Shown piece after piece: positions 27,898 through 37,259 of a stretch of 64,000 bases of DNA. Source of the stretch: Tahibacter aquaticus. Its GTDB lineage: Bacteria; Pseudomonadota; Gammaproteobacteria; Xanthomonadales; Rhodanobacteraceae. The position numbers and the translations under genes were made by a program. The stretch lies in assembly GCF_004363655.1 (NCBI RefSeq), contig NZ_SNZH01000017.1, positions 62,001 through 126,000 of the forward strand, in the 5' to 3' direction. The first letter of the stretch is position 1; each line of letters opens with the position of its first letter. The notes below the pieces were generated by a model. That model saw nothing but the letters and a program-made list of their open reading frames with translations, searched no databases and was not told where the DNA came from.

Positions 27898-28167
27898 ATG
27901 CGTGTTGTCTGGACTATCGTTGCGCTGTTGTTCGTCATTGCGGGTGCGCTGTTCGGCGCGCTCAACAGCGAACAGCTCTCGCTGGATTTCTATGCCGTCC
28001 AGCTGAGCCTGCCCAAGGGGGCTGCGCTGCTGGCCGCCGTATTGTTTGGCTGGCTGGTCGGCGGACTGGTTCTTTGGCTCGCCGTCGTCGTTCCGTTGAA
28101 ACGTCGCTTTGCGCAACAGCGCCGCGACCATGCCCGGCGCGAGCCGGTGCCTGTGGTGGTGGACTGA
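27898..28167 (+). CDS. lapA: LapA (DUF1049) inner-membrane protein
   Basis: An 89-residue protein with two TM helices (VVWTIVALLFVIAGALFGAL and AALLAAVLFGWLVGGLVLWLAVVV), the NSEQLSLDFY loop typical of LapA, and a basic cytoplasmic tail. It is the partner of LapB in lipopolysaccharide assembly and LpxC control. It is ten bases from lapB. Confidence 0.9.
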   Translation: MRVVWTIVALLFVIAGALFGALNSEQLSLDFYAVQLSLPKGAALLAAVLFGWLVGGLVLWLAVVVPLKRRFAQQRRDHARREPVPVVVD

Positions 28168-28177
28168 ACCGCACTCC

Positions 28178-29350
28178 ATGAATCCGCTCTACCTGTTGTT
28201 CCTGCTGCTTCCGGTTGCCGCGTTCTCGGGCTGGTGGATCGCTCGTCGCGCCAGCGCACGCAGCTCCGGCGAACGCGTCAATGCCTTGTCGACCAGCTAT
28301 TTCCGCGGTCTGAACTACCTGCTCAACGAGCAGCAGGACAAGGCCATCGAAGTGTTCGTCAAGCTGGCCGAGATCAATCGCGACACGGTCGAAACGCACC
28401 TCGCCCTGGGCAATCTGTTTCGCCGCCGCGGCGAAGTGGACCGTGCCATCCGCGTACACCAGAACCTGATCGCGCGCGAAGACCTGAGCGATGCGATGAA
28501 GACCGTCGCCCTGCTGGAACTGGGCGAGGACTACATGCGCGCCGGCCTGCTCGATCGCGCCGAGACCCTGTTTTCCGACCTCGTCGCGATGCGCGCGCAT
28601 GCGCCCTCGGCGCTCAAACACCTGATCGCGATCTACCAGCACGAGCGCGACTGGGACAAGGCGATTGCGCATGCGCGCCGGTTGGAAGAGATGACCGGCG
28701 AATCGCAATGCGCGGTAATTGCCCAGTTCCATTGCGAACTGGCCAGCGAGTCGCGAACGCAGAAACGCTTTGCCGATGCCAGCGAACATATCCAGGCCGC
28801 GTTCGACTGCGCCCCGCGCAATGTGCGCGCGAGCATGCTGCAGGGGCAGGTACTGGCCGACCAGGAGCGTTACGCGGAAGCCGTCAGCGCGTTCGAGCAG
28901 GTGGCCGAACACGATGTCGATTTCGTGCCCGAAATCCTGCCGCTGCTGCTGGACGCCTATGCCAAAAGCCAGCAGATGCAGCGCGCCGAGGAATTCCTCG
29001 GCCGCATCATCGAGCGCTACCACGGTATTTCGCCGGTACTGGCGCTGACCAAACTGTTCTCCCGCACGCAGGGCGAGGCGGCGGCGATCGAATTCCTCAC
29101 GCGCCAGCTGCGCCAGCGTCCGTCGGTACGCGGCTTGATGGCATTGATCAATGCGACCCTGCACAGCGCCACTGGCGACGCGCGGGAAAACCTGCTGATC
29201 CTGCAGGATCTGGCCCGCAAACTGGTCGAAGGCCAGGCCATGTACCGCTGCAATCGCTGCGGCTTCGGCGCCAAGGCACATCATTGGCAATGTCCCAGCT
29301 GCAAAAGCTGGGGGTCGGTGCGGCCTATCCACGGCGTGGCCAACGAATAG
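28178..29350 (+). CDS. lapB: LapB (YciM), lipopolysaccharide assembly regulator
   Basis: A 390-residue protein with an N-terminal TM anchor (YLLFLLLPVAAFSGWWI), a TPR superhelix (about 45-340) and a C-terminal rubredoxin-like metal site, CNRC (Cys358, Cys361) and CPSC (Cys372, Cys375). LapB delivers LpxC to FtsH and so sets lipid A output. lapA-lapB lies directly before a glycan operon. Confidence 0.93.
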   Translation: MNPLYLLFLLLPVAAFSGWWIARRASARSSGERVNALSTSYFRGLNYLLNEQQDKAIEVFVKLAEINRDTVETHLALGNLFRRRGEVDRAIRVHQNLIAREDLSDAMKTVALLELGEDYMRAGLLDRAETLFSDLVAMRAHAPSALKHLIAIYQHERDWDKAIAHARRLEEMTGESQCAVIAQFHCELASESRTQKRFADASEHIQAAFDCAPRNVRASMLQGQVLADQERYAEAVSAFEQVAEHDVDFVPEILPLLLDAYAKSQQMQRAEEFLGRIIERYHGISPVLALTKLFSRTQGEAAAIEFLTRQLRQRPSVRGLMALINATLHSATGDARENLLILQDLARKLVEGQAMYRCNRCGFGAKAHHWQCPSCKSWGSVRPIHGVANE

Positions 29351-29353
29351 CGC

Positions 29354-30373
29354 GTGGATACCGAATTCGCCCTGCGCTGTGCCGCGGCACTGCTGACGGC
29401 TGCGGCGGCGACGGAGCTGTCGATCCGCTACGCCCTGCGCCGGCAGTTGCTGGATCTGCCGGGACAACGCCGTTCGCATCGCCTGCCGACCCCGCGCGGC
29501 GGCGGCATTGCCATTGTCATTGCCGTGCTCGGCTGTGCGCTGCCGCTGTTGCCGCTTTCCTTGCCATTTCGCTGGCTGCTCGGTGTGGCCGTGGGCGCGG
29601 TGGCGGCGGTCGGCTGGTGGGACGACCACCGTCCACTGAGCGCACGCGCGCGTCTGGCGATACAGGCGCCGGCAGCACTGCTGCTGGCGTATCTGTTGTT
29701 GCAGCTGCAAATGCCGGCTGGCCTGCTCGTTGTCGCGGCGCTGATGGTGCTGGTGCTGCTGAGCACGATGTGGTCGATCAACCTGCACAATTTCATGGAC
29801 GGCATCAACGGGCTGCTGACCTTGCAGGCGAGCTGGATGTTCGCCTTGATCGCTGTGCTGGGCGAGTGCGGTCTGCCGCACGGACTGGGTCTGGCGCCCG
29901 CGGCAATGGCAGCGGCCTGCCTGGGCTTTCTGCCGTTCAACTTCCCGCGCGCCCGCGTCTTCATGGGCGACGTGGGCAGCGGTGCGCTAGGCATGCTGAT
30001 CGCCGCAGTGCTGTGGCTGGCGGCCTGGCGGGAACCTCGCTGGATTGCCGTGGGTCTGCTGCTGGGTTCCAGTTTCTTCATCGACGCGACCGCTACCTTG
30101 CTGTCGCGCTATTGGCGCGGACGCCGCTGGTATAGTGCGCATCGCGAACATCTTTATCAGTGGCTGGTGCGTGGCGGCCGCTCGCATGCACGGGTCGTGG
30201 GCTATTACATGGCATGGAATGGTTTGCTGATCGCGCCGCTGAGCCTGGTGGCGGCGCGCAATGAGAGCCTCTGGCCCGGCCTGGCTGCCGTGGTCGTGGC
30301 CTATGTCGCCGGCAGCGTGCTGTGGTGGCGGGCGCGCCTTGCCGTACTTGCTGGAGCGCGCCATCGTGCCTGA
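29354..30373 (+). CDS. WecA/MraY-like undecaprenyl-phosphate glycosyl-1-phosphate transferase
   Basis: A 339-residue polytopic protein of glycosyltransferase family 4 that transfers a sugar-1-phosphate (often GlcNAc or QuiNAc) to undecaprenyl phosphate, starting a surface glycan. Motifs: HRLPTPRGGGIAIV, WWDDHRPLSARARL, NLHNFMDGINGL and FMGDVGSGALG, whose Asp residues bind Mg. About ten TM segments are visible. The start is GTG, three bases after the lapB stop. Its end overlaps the CapD-like gene by 8 bp. Confidence 0.87.
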   Translation: MDTEFALRCAAALLTAAAATELSIRYALRRQLLDLPGQRRSHRLPTPRGGGIAIVIAVLGCALPLLPLSLPFRWLLGVAVGAVAAVGWWDDHRPLSARARLAIQAPAALLLAYLLLQLQMPAGLLVVAALMVLVLLSTMWSINLHNFMDGINGLLTLQASWMFALIAVLGECGLPHGLGLAPAAMAAACLGFLPFNFPRARVFMGDVGSGALGMLIAAVLWLAAWREPRWIAVGLLLGSSFFIDATATLLSRYWRGRRWYSAHREHLYQWLVRGGRSHARVVGYYMAWNGLLIAPLSLVAARNESLWPGLAAVVVAYVAGSVLWWRARLAVLAGARHRA

Positions 30374-32255
30374 TCTGCTGCGCCGTTCCATCGGCCTGAT
30401 CCATCCGCGTCTGGCGGTGGTCGTACATGACCTGGGCATGGTCTGGCTGGCCTGGATCGCCACCTATGCCGTGCGCAACAGCCTGCTGCCCGAGCCCCAG
30501 CCAGTGATCTGGTGGGGGCCGGAAGTGGCCGTGCTGCTGGCGGTGCAGGCGGCGGTGTTCTGGTGGACCGGGCTGTATCGCGGCCTCTGGCGCTTCGCCA
30601 GCCTTCCGGATTTGTGGAATATTGTACGGGCCGGTGCGACCGGCGCGCTGCTGGTGGCGATCACGCTGTTCGCCTACAACCGCCTGAGCACTGTGCCGCG
30701 CAGCGTGCTGCTGCTGTATCCGGCGGCGCTGGTGGTATTCCTGGGCGCGCCGCGGCTGGGCTATCGCTTCTGGAAGGATTCGCGCCTGGACCTGTTCAAC
30801 GACAGTCCCAGCCAGCGCGTGCTGATTCTCGGCGCCGGCCGCGCCGGTGAGGCGCTGGCACGCGATCTGAAGCGCGAGAACCGCTATCGCGTCGTCGGCT
30901 TTGTCGACGACAACGCCCAGCTGCGCGGCGCCAAGCTGCATGGCGTGCCGGTGCTGGGCACGCTGGAAAAGCTGCCGCAGATCGCCGCCGAAGTGGCCGT
31001 GCAGATGCTGCTGATCGCCATGCCGTCGTCGAGCAATGCGCAGATGCGCCGCGTAGTGGAATTGTGCGAATCCACTGGCCTGGCTTTCCGCACCGTGCCG
31101 CGCCTGGACGACGTGGTTTCCGGCCGCTCGCAGTTCAATGAGCTGAAGGAAGTGGCCATCGAAGACCTGCTCGGACGCGATCCGGTACAGCTGGACTGGA
31201 CGGCGATCCGCAGCGGCCTTACCGGCAAGCGGGTTCTGGTCACCGGCGGCGGCGGTTCCATCGGTTCCGAGCTGTGCCGCCAGGTCGCGCGCCTGGGCGC
31301 TACCTCGCTGACCATCCTGGAACTCTCGGAATACAACCTGTATCGCATCGAACAGGAATTGCGCGCAGCCTGGCCCGACCTGATCCTCGACGCGCGTATC
31401 GGCAATGCCGGCGATGCCGCAACCTGCGAACACGTCTTCGTACAGGCGCGGCCGCAGGTGGTGTTCCATGCCGCAGCCTACAAGCACGTTCCGCTGCTGC
31501 AGGACCAGTTGCGCGAAGCCGTACGCAACAATTCGCTGGCCACGCGCTGCGTCGCCGACACCTGCGACCGCCACGGCGTGGAATGCATGGTGCTGATTTC
31601 CACCGACAAGGCGGTGAATCCGACCAGCGTGATGGGCGCGTCCAAGCGCATCGCCGAAATCTATTGCCAGAACCTGGCCAGCCGTTCGCGCACGCGCTTC
31701 ATGACCGTGCGTTTCGGCAACGTGCTGGATTCGGCCGGCTCGGTAGTGCCGCTGTTCCGCGAACAGATCCGCGCTGGCGGCCCGGTGACGGTGACGCATC
31801 CGGAGATCACACGCTATTTCATGACCATTCCCGAAGCCTGCCAGCTGATCCTGCAGGCCGAGGTGCTGGGGCAGGGCGGCGAGATCTTCGCACTGGACAT
31901 GGGCGAACCTATCCGTATCCGCGACCTGGCCGAGCAGATGATCCGCCTGACCGGCAAGGTGCCGGGCCGCGACGTGCAGATCGCCTATACCGGCCTGCGC
32001 CCGGGCGAGAAGCTGTTCGAGGAACTGTTCCACCCGCTGGAAAACTACCGCAACACCGCCCACGCCAAGATCTTCCTGGCGCAGCCGCGCAGCATGAGCT
32101 GGGAGCTGCTCAATGCCCAGCTCGCCCGCGCCACGCAGGCGGTACAGGATTTCGACGAAGACCAGCTGCGCCGCTGCCTGGCGACGCTGTTGCCCGACTT
32201 TGCCTGGCGCGAGAAAGAGCCCGCCGCCGTCGTCGCCTTCCGCAGCCACTCATAA
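30366..32255 (+). CDS. CapD/WbpM-like nucleoside-diphosphate sugar 4,6-dehydratase
   Basis: A 629-residue membrane enzyme. Four N-terminal TM helices (about 10-130) are followed by a CoA-binding-like Rossmann domain (VLILGAGRAGEALARDL) and a C-terminal SDR dehydratase (VLVTGGGGSIGSELCRQV) with ISTDKAVNPTSVMGASKR. The usual SDR Tyr is replaced by Met in SVMGASK, as in the WbpM/PglF group. It makes a UDP-4-keto-6-deoxy-HexNAc. The GTG start overlaps the transferase gene and has GGAG about ten bases upstream. Confidence 0.88.
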   Translation: MPDLLRRSIGLIHPRLAVVVHDLGMVWLAWIATYAVRNSLLPEPQPVIWWGPEVAVLLAVQAAVFWWTGLYRGLWRFASLPDLWNIVRAGATGALLVAITLFAYNRLSTVPRSVLLLYPAALVVFLGAPRLGYRFWKDSRLDLFNDSPSQRVLILGAGRAGEALARDLKRENRYRVVGFVDDNAQLRGAKLHGVPVLGTLEKLPQIAAEVAVQMLLIAMPSSSNAQMRRVVELCESTGLAFRTVPRLDDVVSGRSQFNELKEVAIEDLLGRDPVQLDWTAIRSGLTGKRVLVTGGGGSIGSELCRQVARLGATSLTILELSEYNLYRIEQELRAAWPDLILDARIGNAGDAATCEHVFVQARPQVVFHAAAYKHVPLLQDQLREAVRNNSLATRCVADTCDRHGVECMVLISTDKAVNPTSVMGASKRIAEIYCQNLASRSRTRFMTVRFGNVLDSAGSVVPLFREQIRAGGPVTVTHPEITRYFMTIPEACQLILQAEVLGQGGEIFALDMGEPIRIRDLAEQMIRLTGKVPGRDVQIAYTGLRPGEKLFEELFHPLENYRNTAHAKIFLAQPRSMSWELLNAQLARATQAVQDFDEDQLRRCLATLLPDFAWREKEPAAVVAFRSHS

Positions 32256-32268
32256 GCAAGGAGCACGC

Positions 32269-33141
32269 ATGTCGCAACGTCTACGCAAGGTGGTATTTCC
32301 GGTCGCCGGCCTGGGTACGCGCTTCCTGCCGGCAACCAAGGTCGTGGCCAAGGAAATGCTGCCGGTACTCGACCGGCCGCTGATCCAGTATGCCGTCGAC
32401 GAAGCCGTCGATGCCGGTGCGGATACGCTGATCTTCGTCACCAATCGCTACAAGCACGCCATTGCCGACTATTTCGACAAGGCCTACGAGCTGGAGACCA
32501 AGCTGGAGCAGGCCGGCAAGAAGGAATTGCTGGCCATGGTGCAGAACGTGCTGCCCAAGCACGTGCGCTGCGTGTTCGTGACCCAGCCCGAAGCACTGGG
32601 CCTGGGCCACGCGGTGCTGTGCGCCAAGCCCGTGGTCGGCAACGAGCCGTTCGGCGTAATCCTGCCGGACGACCTGATCTGGAACCAGGGCCCCGGCGCG
32701 CTGCGGCAGATGGCTGAGCTGGCCGCGTTCGAGAACTCCGGCGTGATCGCGGTGGAAGAAGTGCCGCGCGAGCAGACCAACAAATACGGCATCGTCGATG
32801 CCACGCCGGTGAGCGAGCGAGCGGCGCTGATCAAGCTGATGGTGGAAAAGCCCAAGCCCGAGGAAGCACCATCGAACCTCGCCGTGGTCGGCCGCTATGT
32901 GCTGCCCGGACGCATCTTCTCGCTGCTGGAATCGACCAAGCCCGGCGCCGGTGGCGAAATCCAGCTGACCGATGCGATCGACGCGCTGCTCAAGCAGGAA
33001 CGCGTACTGGCCTATCGCTTCCAGGGCGAGCGCTTCGACTGCGGCAATAAGCTGGGTCTGGTCAAGGCGACGCTGCATTTCGCCCTGCAGGACGAAAGCC
33101 TGGCCGCGGCGACGCGGCAATTCATGGCGGCGTCGCAATAA
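32269..33141 (+). CDS. galU: UTP-glucose-1-phosphate uridylyltransferase
   Basis: A 290-residue nucleotidyltransferase making UDP-glucose. The signature AGLGTRFLPATKVVAKEMLPV, then EALGLGHAVLCAK, ILPDDLIWN, TNKYGIVD and GGEIQLTDAI are all present. AAGGAG is placed well before the ATG and the gene is 13 bases after the CapD-like gene, completing a small glycan-precursor operon. Confidence 0.96.
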   Translation: MSQRLRKVVFPVAGLGTRFLPATKVVAKEMLPVLDRPLIQYAVDEAVDAGADTLIFVTNRYKHAIADYFDKAYELETKLEQAGKKELLAMVQNVLPKHVRCVFVTQPEALGLGHAVLCAKPVVGNEPFGVILPDDLIWNQGPGALRQMAELAAFENSGVIAVEEVPREQTNKYGIVDATPVSERAALIKLMVEKPKPEEAPSNLAVVGRYVLPGRIFSLLESTKPGAGGEIQLTDAIDALLKQERVLAYRFQGERFDCGNKLGLVKATLHFALQDESLAAATRQFMAASQ

Positions 33142-33166
33142 GCGCAGGCGCGCAGGAGCGGTAGGC

Positions 33167-34351
33167 GTGCAGGAACACGATCTCAGCTACATCCTCAACC
33201 AGCTGGGCGAGGAGGATCGCGAGCGCCACCGTGGCGCCGTCGCGCCGCCCATCTACCAGAGTTCCATTTTTGCCTTTGCTACAGTGGAGAAAATGCGCGC
33301 GGCGTTCGGCGACGAGCTGGACAACACGCTGTATACGCGCGGCAACAATCCCACGGTGGAAATTCTGCGCAGGAAGCTGGCGGCGCTGGAAGGGGCCGAG
33401 GACGCGCTGCTGTTCGGCTCCGGCGCGGCGGCGATCGCTGCAGGTGTGGTCGCCGGTCTGCGCGCCGGCGACCACGTGGTCTGCGTGCAGAAGCCGTATT
33501 CCTGGACGCGCACGCTGCTGCGCGATTTCCTCGCGCGTTTCGGTGTCAGCCACAGCTTTGTCGATGCGCGCGAGGTGGCCGGGATAGAAGCCGCGCTGAC
33601 CGCGCAGACGCGCCTGATCGTGCTGGAAAGCCCGAATACCATGACCTACGAGCAGCAGGATCTGGCTGCCGTAGCCACGCTGGCACGTGCGCGCGGCATC
33701 CGCACCCTGGTCGACAACAGCTATGCGACGCCGCTGAACCAGCGCCCGCTCGCCCTGGGCATAGACCTGGTCGCGCATTCGGCGACCAAATACCTCAACG
33801 GTCATAGCGACGTGGTTGCGGGCGTTTTGTGCGGCAGCAAGGCGCTGATCCGCGAAGTGTTCTCTGGCCCCTACATGACGCTGGGCGCGATGCTGTCGCC
33901 GCACGATGCCTGGCTGATGATCCGCGGCCTGCGCACCTTGCCCTTGCGCATGCGCCAGGTTGCTGCGAGTACGGCCCAGGTGGTCGAGTTCCTGCAGAAC
34001 CACGCCAAAGTGGAACAGGTCTGGTATCCGCACGCGGCAGACGATCCGCAGGCTGCCCTGACCCGGCGCCAGATTTCCGGTGCCAGCGGCCTGCTGTCGT
34101 TCACCCTGCGCTGCGAGACCACGGCGGCCGTCGAGCGCTTTTGCGATGCGCTGCAGCGTTTTCTCATGACGGTGTCCTGGGGTGGCTACGAGTCGCTGCT
34201 GTTTCCGGTCGCCGCGGTCTATCCGCCGGATACGCGCGTCGGCGCGCACAAGCCGGGGCAGGTGCCGGTCAATCTGCTGCGCTTGTCCATCGGCCTGGAA
34301 GAGCCCGACGTACTGCTGGCCGACCTCGCCCAGGCACTGGATCGCGTGTAG
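33167..34351 (+). CDS. Cystathionine beta-lyase-like PLP enzyme
   Basis: A 394-residue Cys/Met-metabolism PLP enzyme. The PLP lysine is in HSATKYLNGHSD, with LYTRGNNPTVEILRRKLAALEG at the phosphate site. The C-terminal SWGGYESL is the wording found in MetC-type cystathionine beta-lyases rather than gamma-lyases. The GTG start has AGGAG nine bases upstream and is 25 bases after galU, so read-through is possible. Exact substrate is not certain. Confidence 0.82.
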   Translation: MQEHDLSYILNQLGEEDRERHRGAVAPPIYQSSIFAFATVEKMRAAFGDELDNTLYTRGNNPTVEILRRKLAALEGAEDALLFGSGAAAIAAGVVAGLRAGDHVVCVQKPYSWTRTLLRDFLARFGVSHSFVDAREVAGIEAALTAQTRLIVLESPNTMTYEQQDLAAVATLARARGIRTLVDNSYATPLNQRPLALGIDLVAHSATKYLNGHSDVVAGVLCGSKALIREVFSGPYMTLGAMLSPHDAWLMIRGLRTLPLRMRQVAASTAQVVEFLQNHAKVEQVWYPHAADDPQAALTRRQISGASGLLSFTLRCETTAAVERFCDALQRFLMTVSWGGYESLLFPVAAVYPPDTRVGAHKPGQVPVNLLRLSIGLEEPDVLLADLAQALDRV

Positions 34352-34378
34352 GGTTCGCACACTGGTTTCGGAGGATTC

Positions 34379-35341
34379 ATGCGCCACTGGATGAGCTTGA
34401 TCACGGTGTCCACCTTGCTGCTCAGCGCCTGCAGCACAATGGCCGCGCGTCCCGCGCGCGACGCTGCCACCACCCTGCCGGACCTGGCCGGCGAATACGA
34501 CAACCACGCCGAGCGCTGGAGCGCGTCCGCCGGGGGCAAGCAGGCGCCGTCGACGAACGCCGCACCGGCGATCCACCATTGGCTGGTACATCCCGGCGGC
34601 GATACGCGTCAATTGCTGTGGCGCGTGGTGCTGCCCGATACCACGCCGGTACAGGAAGCGCGCTGGCTGCTGGTCAGCGAAAATAATGGATTTGTTCCTT
34701 ATCGGCCACTGACGGCGGAAGCCGAGGCGGTATTCCAGAACCCGGCCAAGAACGTGCGCCTGGACGACAAGTCCTGGGTCGCGCTGAGTTCGTGCACCTA
34801 CAAGGCGGCGGCGACGCGCAACGGTCTGGCCTTTGCCGCCGATCCCGCCGCCTGCAGCACCTTGCTGCCGGGCATCGGCGCCACCGCGGCACTGCTGCCG
34901 CTGCGTTTCGAACTGATCGACCAGCGCCTGCGCGTAGTCACCGTGGCCGATCAGGCGCGCGGCGTGGACGCCGCGACGATATCCCAGCGCGTGCGCTGGT
35001 TCACCGGCTGGGATGCGATCAACGGCGGCGGCGCCAAGGCCGCCGCGGAGAACAACGACTGGCATCTGCGCCGCGACCTGCGCCTGCACAGCGAAGGTGG
35101 CCGCGTGGCGCTGAAATTCCGCGACGGCGCCGCTTCGGGCTATTCGCTGGAGCTGGCGCGGCTGACCTATCGCGAGAGCAATACCGAAGTACTGCGCCTG
35201 TCGGTGATCGAAGACGTCAGCGGCAAGATGATCTCCTACGTCTGGGGCGATCCGGAGTCGCGCCGCATCGGCCTCAGCCTGGGCTGGCTGCAGGTCGGCC
35301 TCGAAGTGGAAAACGAAACAAAGGATAGTCGCGCGCGATGA
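34379..35341 (+). CDS. Lipoprotein, CpeT-like fold possible
   Basis: A 320-residue predicted lipoprotein: signal peptide with lipobox LLSAC (Cys18). The body contains LAGEYDNHAERW, HHWLVHPGGDTRQLLWRVVL and SCTYKAAATRNGLAFAADPA, which recall the CpcT/CpeT beta-barrel superfamily; this is a weak resemblance. GGAGG precedes the ATG. Its stop overlaps the ATG of the downstream FAD enzyme (ATGA), so the two are co-translated. Function unknown. Confidence 0.62.
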   Translation: MRHWMSLITVSTLLLSACSTMAARPARDAATTLPDLAGEYDNHAERWSASAGGKQAPSTNAAPAIHHWLVHPGGDTRQLLWRVVLPDTTPVQEARWLLVSENNGFVPYRPLTAEAEAVFQNPAKNVRLDDKSWVALSSCTYKAAATRNGLAFAADPAACSTLLPGIGATAALLPLRFELIDQRLRVVTVADQARGVDAATISQRVRWFTGWDAINGGGAKAAAENNDWHLRRDLRLHSEGGRVALKFRDGAASGYSLELARLTYRESNTEVLRLSVIEDVSGKMISYVWGDPESRRIGLSLGWLQVGLEVENETKDSRAR

Positions 35342-36624
35342 CCGAACTGCCGGCCAGCTACTACCGCGCGACATCCACGGCCTACGGCGGCTTCGCCCCG
35401 CTGACCGGCCGCTGTGCCAAGCGCGTAGTCGTGGTCGGCGGCGGCTATGCCGGCTTGAATACGGCGCTGGGCCTGGCCGAGCGCGGCGTCGGCGAGGTGC
35501 TGCTGCTGGAGCAGGACAGCATCGGCTTCGGCGCATCGGGGCGCAACGGCGGTTTCGTCTTTGCCGGCTATTCCCGCGGCGAGGAAGCGCTGGTCGCCCG
35601 GCTCGGGCTGGAACACGCCAAGGCGCTGTACCTGAGCACGCTCGGCGGCGTGCAGCTGATCCGCGCGCGCGTGGGCAAGTACCGCATTCCCTGCGCCATG
35701 GTCGACGACGGCGTGATCTGGGCGAACTGGCTGCGCAATCCGCGCGTATTGCGCCAGCGCCAGCAATTCCTGGCCGAGAAATTCGGCGTGCACTGGGACT
35801 GGGTGCCGAAGGCGACCCTGGCCGAGCTGCTGCGCACCGACCGCTACGGTGACGGCCTGTGGGAGCGTAACGCCGTACATCTGCATCCGCTCAATTACGC
35901 CATCGGTCTGGCCCAGGCGGCGGCGGCCAAGGGCGTAGGCGTGCACGAACACTCGCCGGTGCGCTCGCTGCGCCGCGACGGCAAGGGCTGGCGCCTGCGC
36001 ACCGACGAGGCCGAGATCGAAGCCGAACATGTGGTGCTTGCCTGCGGCGGCTATCTGGCCGGCCTGGACGCGGCCGTGGACCGCGGCGTGCTGCCGATAG
36101 CGACCTATGTGATGGTGACCGAGCCGCTGGGGCAGCGACTGCGCGACTGCATCAATACACGGGCGGCGGTCTACGACACGCGCTTTGCCTTCGACTACTA
36201 CCGGCCGCTGCCGGATTCGCGCCTGCTCTGGGGCGGCCGCATCTCGGTACGCGACCGATCGCCGCAGCGCGTGCGCGAACTGCTTTATCGCGACCTGCTC
36301 AAGGTCTATCCCAGGCTGGCCGGAATCCACGTGGATTTTGCCTGGTCTGGCCTGATGAGCTATGCGCGCCACCAGATGCCGCAGATCGGCCGCCGCGCCG
36401 ACGGACTCTGGTTTGCGCAGGCCTTCGGCGGCCATGGCGTCGCACCGACCACGGTCGCGGGCGAACTGCTCGCCGCCGCGATCGCCCAGGACGACGAAGC
36501 CTGGCAGCGCTTCGCTCCGTTCGGCCTGGTTTCCGCCATGCGTCCTTTCGGTTTCATGGGGGCGCAGGCGAGTTACTGGTGGTATCAGGCCAAGGACTGG
36601 CTGGCCGATCTGCGCGATGCCTGA
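35338..36624 (+). CDS. FAD-dependent amine oxidase, PuuB/DAO family
   Basis: A 428-residue flavoprotein of the D-amino-acid-oxidase superfamily. The dinucleotide site is VVVGGGYAGLNTALGLAERG, followed by GFGASGRNGGFV and, near the end, FAQAFGGHGVAPTTVAGELLA, which contacts FAD. It resembles gamma-glutamylputrescine oxidase, but no putrescine genes are adjacent. No signal peptide. The substrate is unknown. It overlaps the lipoprotein gene by four bases. Confidence 0.8.
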   Translation: MTELPASYYRATSTAYGGFAPLTGRCAKRVVVVGGGYAGLNTALGLAERGVGEVLLLEQDSIGFGASGRNGGFVFAGYSRGEEALVARLGLEHAKALYLSTLGGVQLIRARVGKYRIPCAMVDDGVIWANWLRNPRVLRQRQQFLAEKFGVHWDWVPKATLAELLRTDRYGDGLWERNAVHLHPLNYAIGLAQAAAAKGVGVHEHSPVRSLRRDGKGWRLRTDEAEIEAEHVVLACGGYLAGLDAAVDRGVLPIATYVMVTEPLGQRLRDCINTRAAVYDTRFAFDYYRPLPDSRLLWGGRISVRDRSPQRVRELLYRDLLKVYPRLAGIHVDFAWSGLMSYARHQMPQIGRRADGLWFAQAFGGHGVAPTTVAGELLAAAIAQDDEAWQRFAPFGLVSAMRPFGFMGAQASYWWYQAKDWLADLRDA

Positions 36625-36707
36625 AGTCGCGGGCCGCAGGCAGCAATCCGGTTCAATACAGGCTTGCTGCGCCTGACTAGACTGCGTGTTTTCGCCGGGG
36701 AAGCCGC

Positions 36708-37043
36708 ATGAGCGACACCATCAGCTGGAACGATTTCGAGAAAGTGCTGCTCGTGGCCGGCACGGTCGTGCGCGCCGAGGTCAACGAACAGGCACGCAAG
36801 CCGGCGCTGAAAGTGTGGGTGGATTTCGGGCCCTACGGCGAGAAGAAGACCAGCGCGCAGATCGCATCGCTGTATGCGCCGCAGGAGCTGGTCGGCCGCC
36901 AGGTCGTTGGTGTGATCAATTTCCCGCCCAAGCAGATTGGACCGTTCATGTCCGAATTCCTGCTGACCGGCTTTCCCAGCGACGAAGGCATCGTATTGAC
37001 CGCGATAGAGCGGCCTGTTCCGAACGGTGCGCGGCTGGCCTGA
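36708..37043 (+). CDS. CsaA/YgjH-like tRNA-binding protein
   Basis: A 111-residue OB-fold protein of the CsaA / C-terminal MetRS type: SWNDFEKVLLVAGTVVRAEV, KPALKVWVDFGPYGEKKTSAQI, and VGRQVVGVINFPPKQIGPFMSE. These proteins bind tRNA and, in Bacillus, have chaperone-like activity. GGGGAAG precedes the ATG. It is followed by a repeat-rich gap. Confidence 0.88.
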   Translation: MSDTISWNDFEKVLLVAGTVVRAEVNEQARKPALKVWVDFGPYGEKKTSAQIASLYAPQELVGRQVVGVINFPPKQIGPFMSEFLLTGFPSDEGIVLTAIERPVPNGARLA

Positions 37044-37059
37044 TGCGCTGGCGAACGGA

Positions 37060-37256
37060 TGACGCCATTCGCTGCGCTCATTGGCGCCTTGCGATTGTGC
37101 CGGGTCCCGCTGGAACCCGGTTGGCGTAATGTAGCGATCGTAGGGTGCCGATGAGCCGAAGGCGAATTCCGCCACAAGGTCTTCCCGACGGCATGCCATT
37201 GGGAAGAGCCTTTCGGCGCCATTCGCTGCGCTCATCGGCGCCCTGGGTGGGGCGTA
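37060..37256. repeat. Palindromic repeat cluster with GTAGGGTG end
   Basis: CGCCATTCGCTGCGCTCAT is present at 37063-37081 and again at 37218-37236. A diverged inverted copy (GGGTGCCGATGAGCCGAAGG) begins at 37143. Together 37140-37256 form an imperfect palindrome of about 117 bp centred near 37192. The core differs from the 59011-59178 family. The left unit also contains CCGGGT ... ACCCGG. The gap is otherwise empty. Confidence 0.65.
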
Positions 37257-37259
37257 CGA

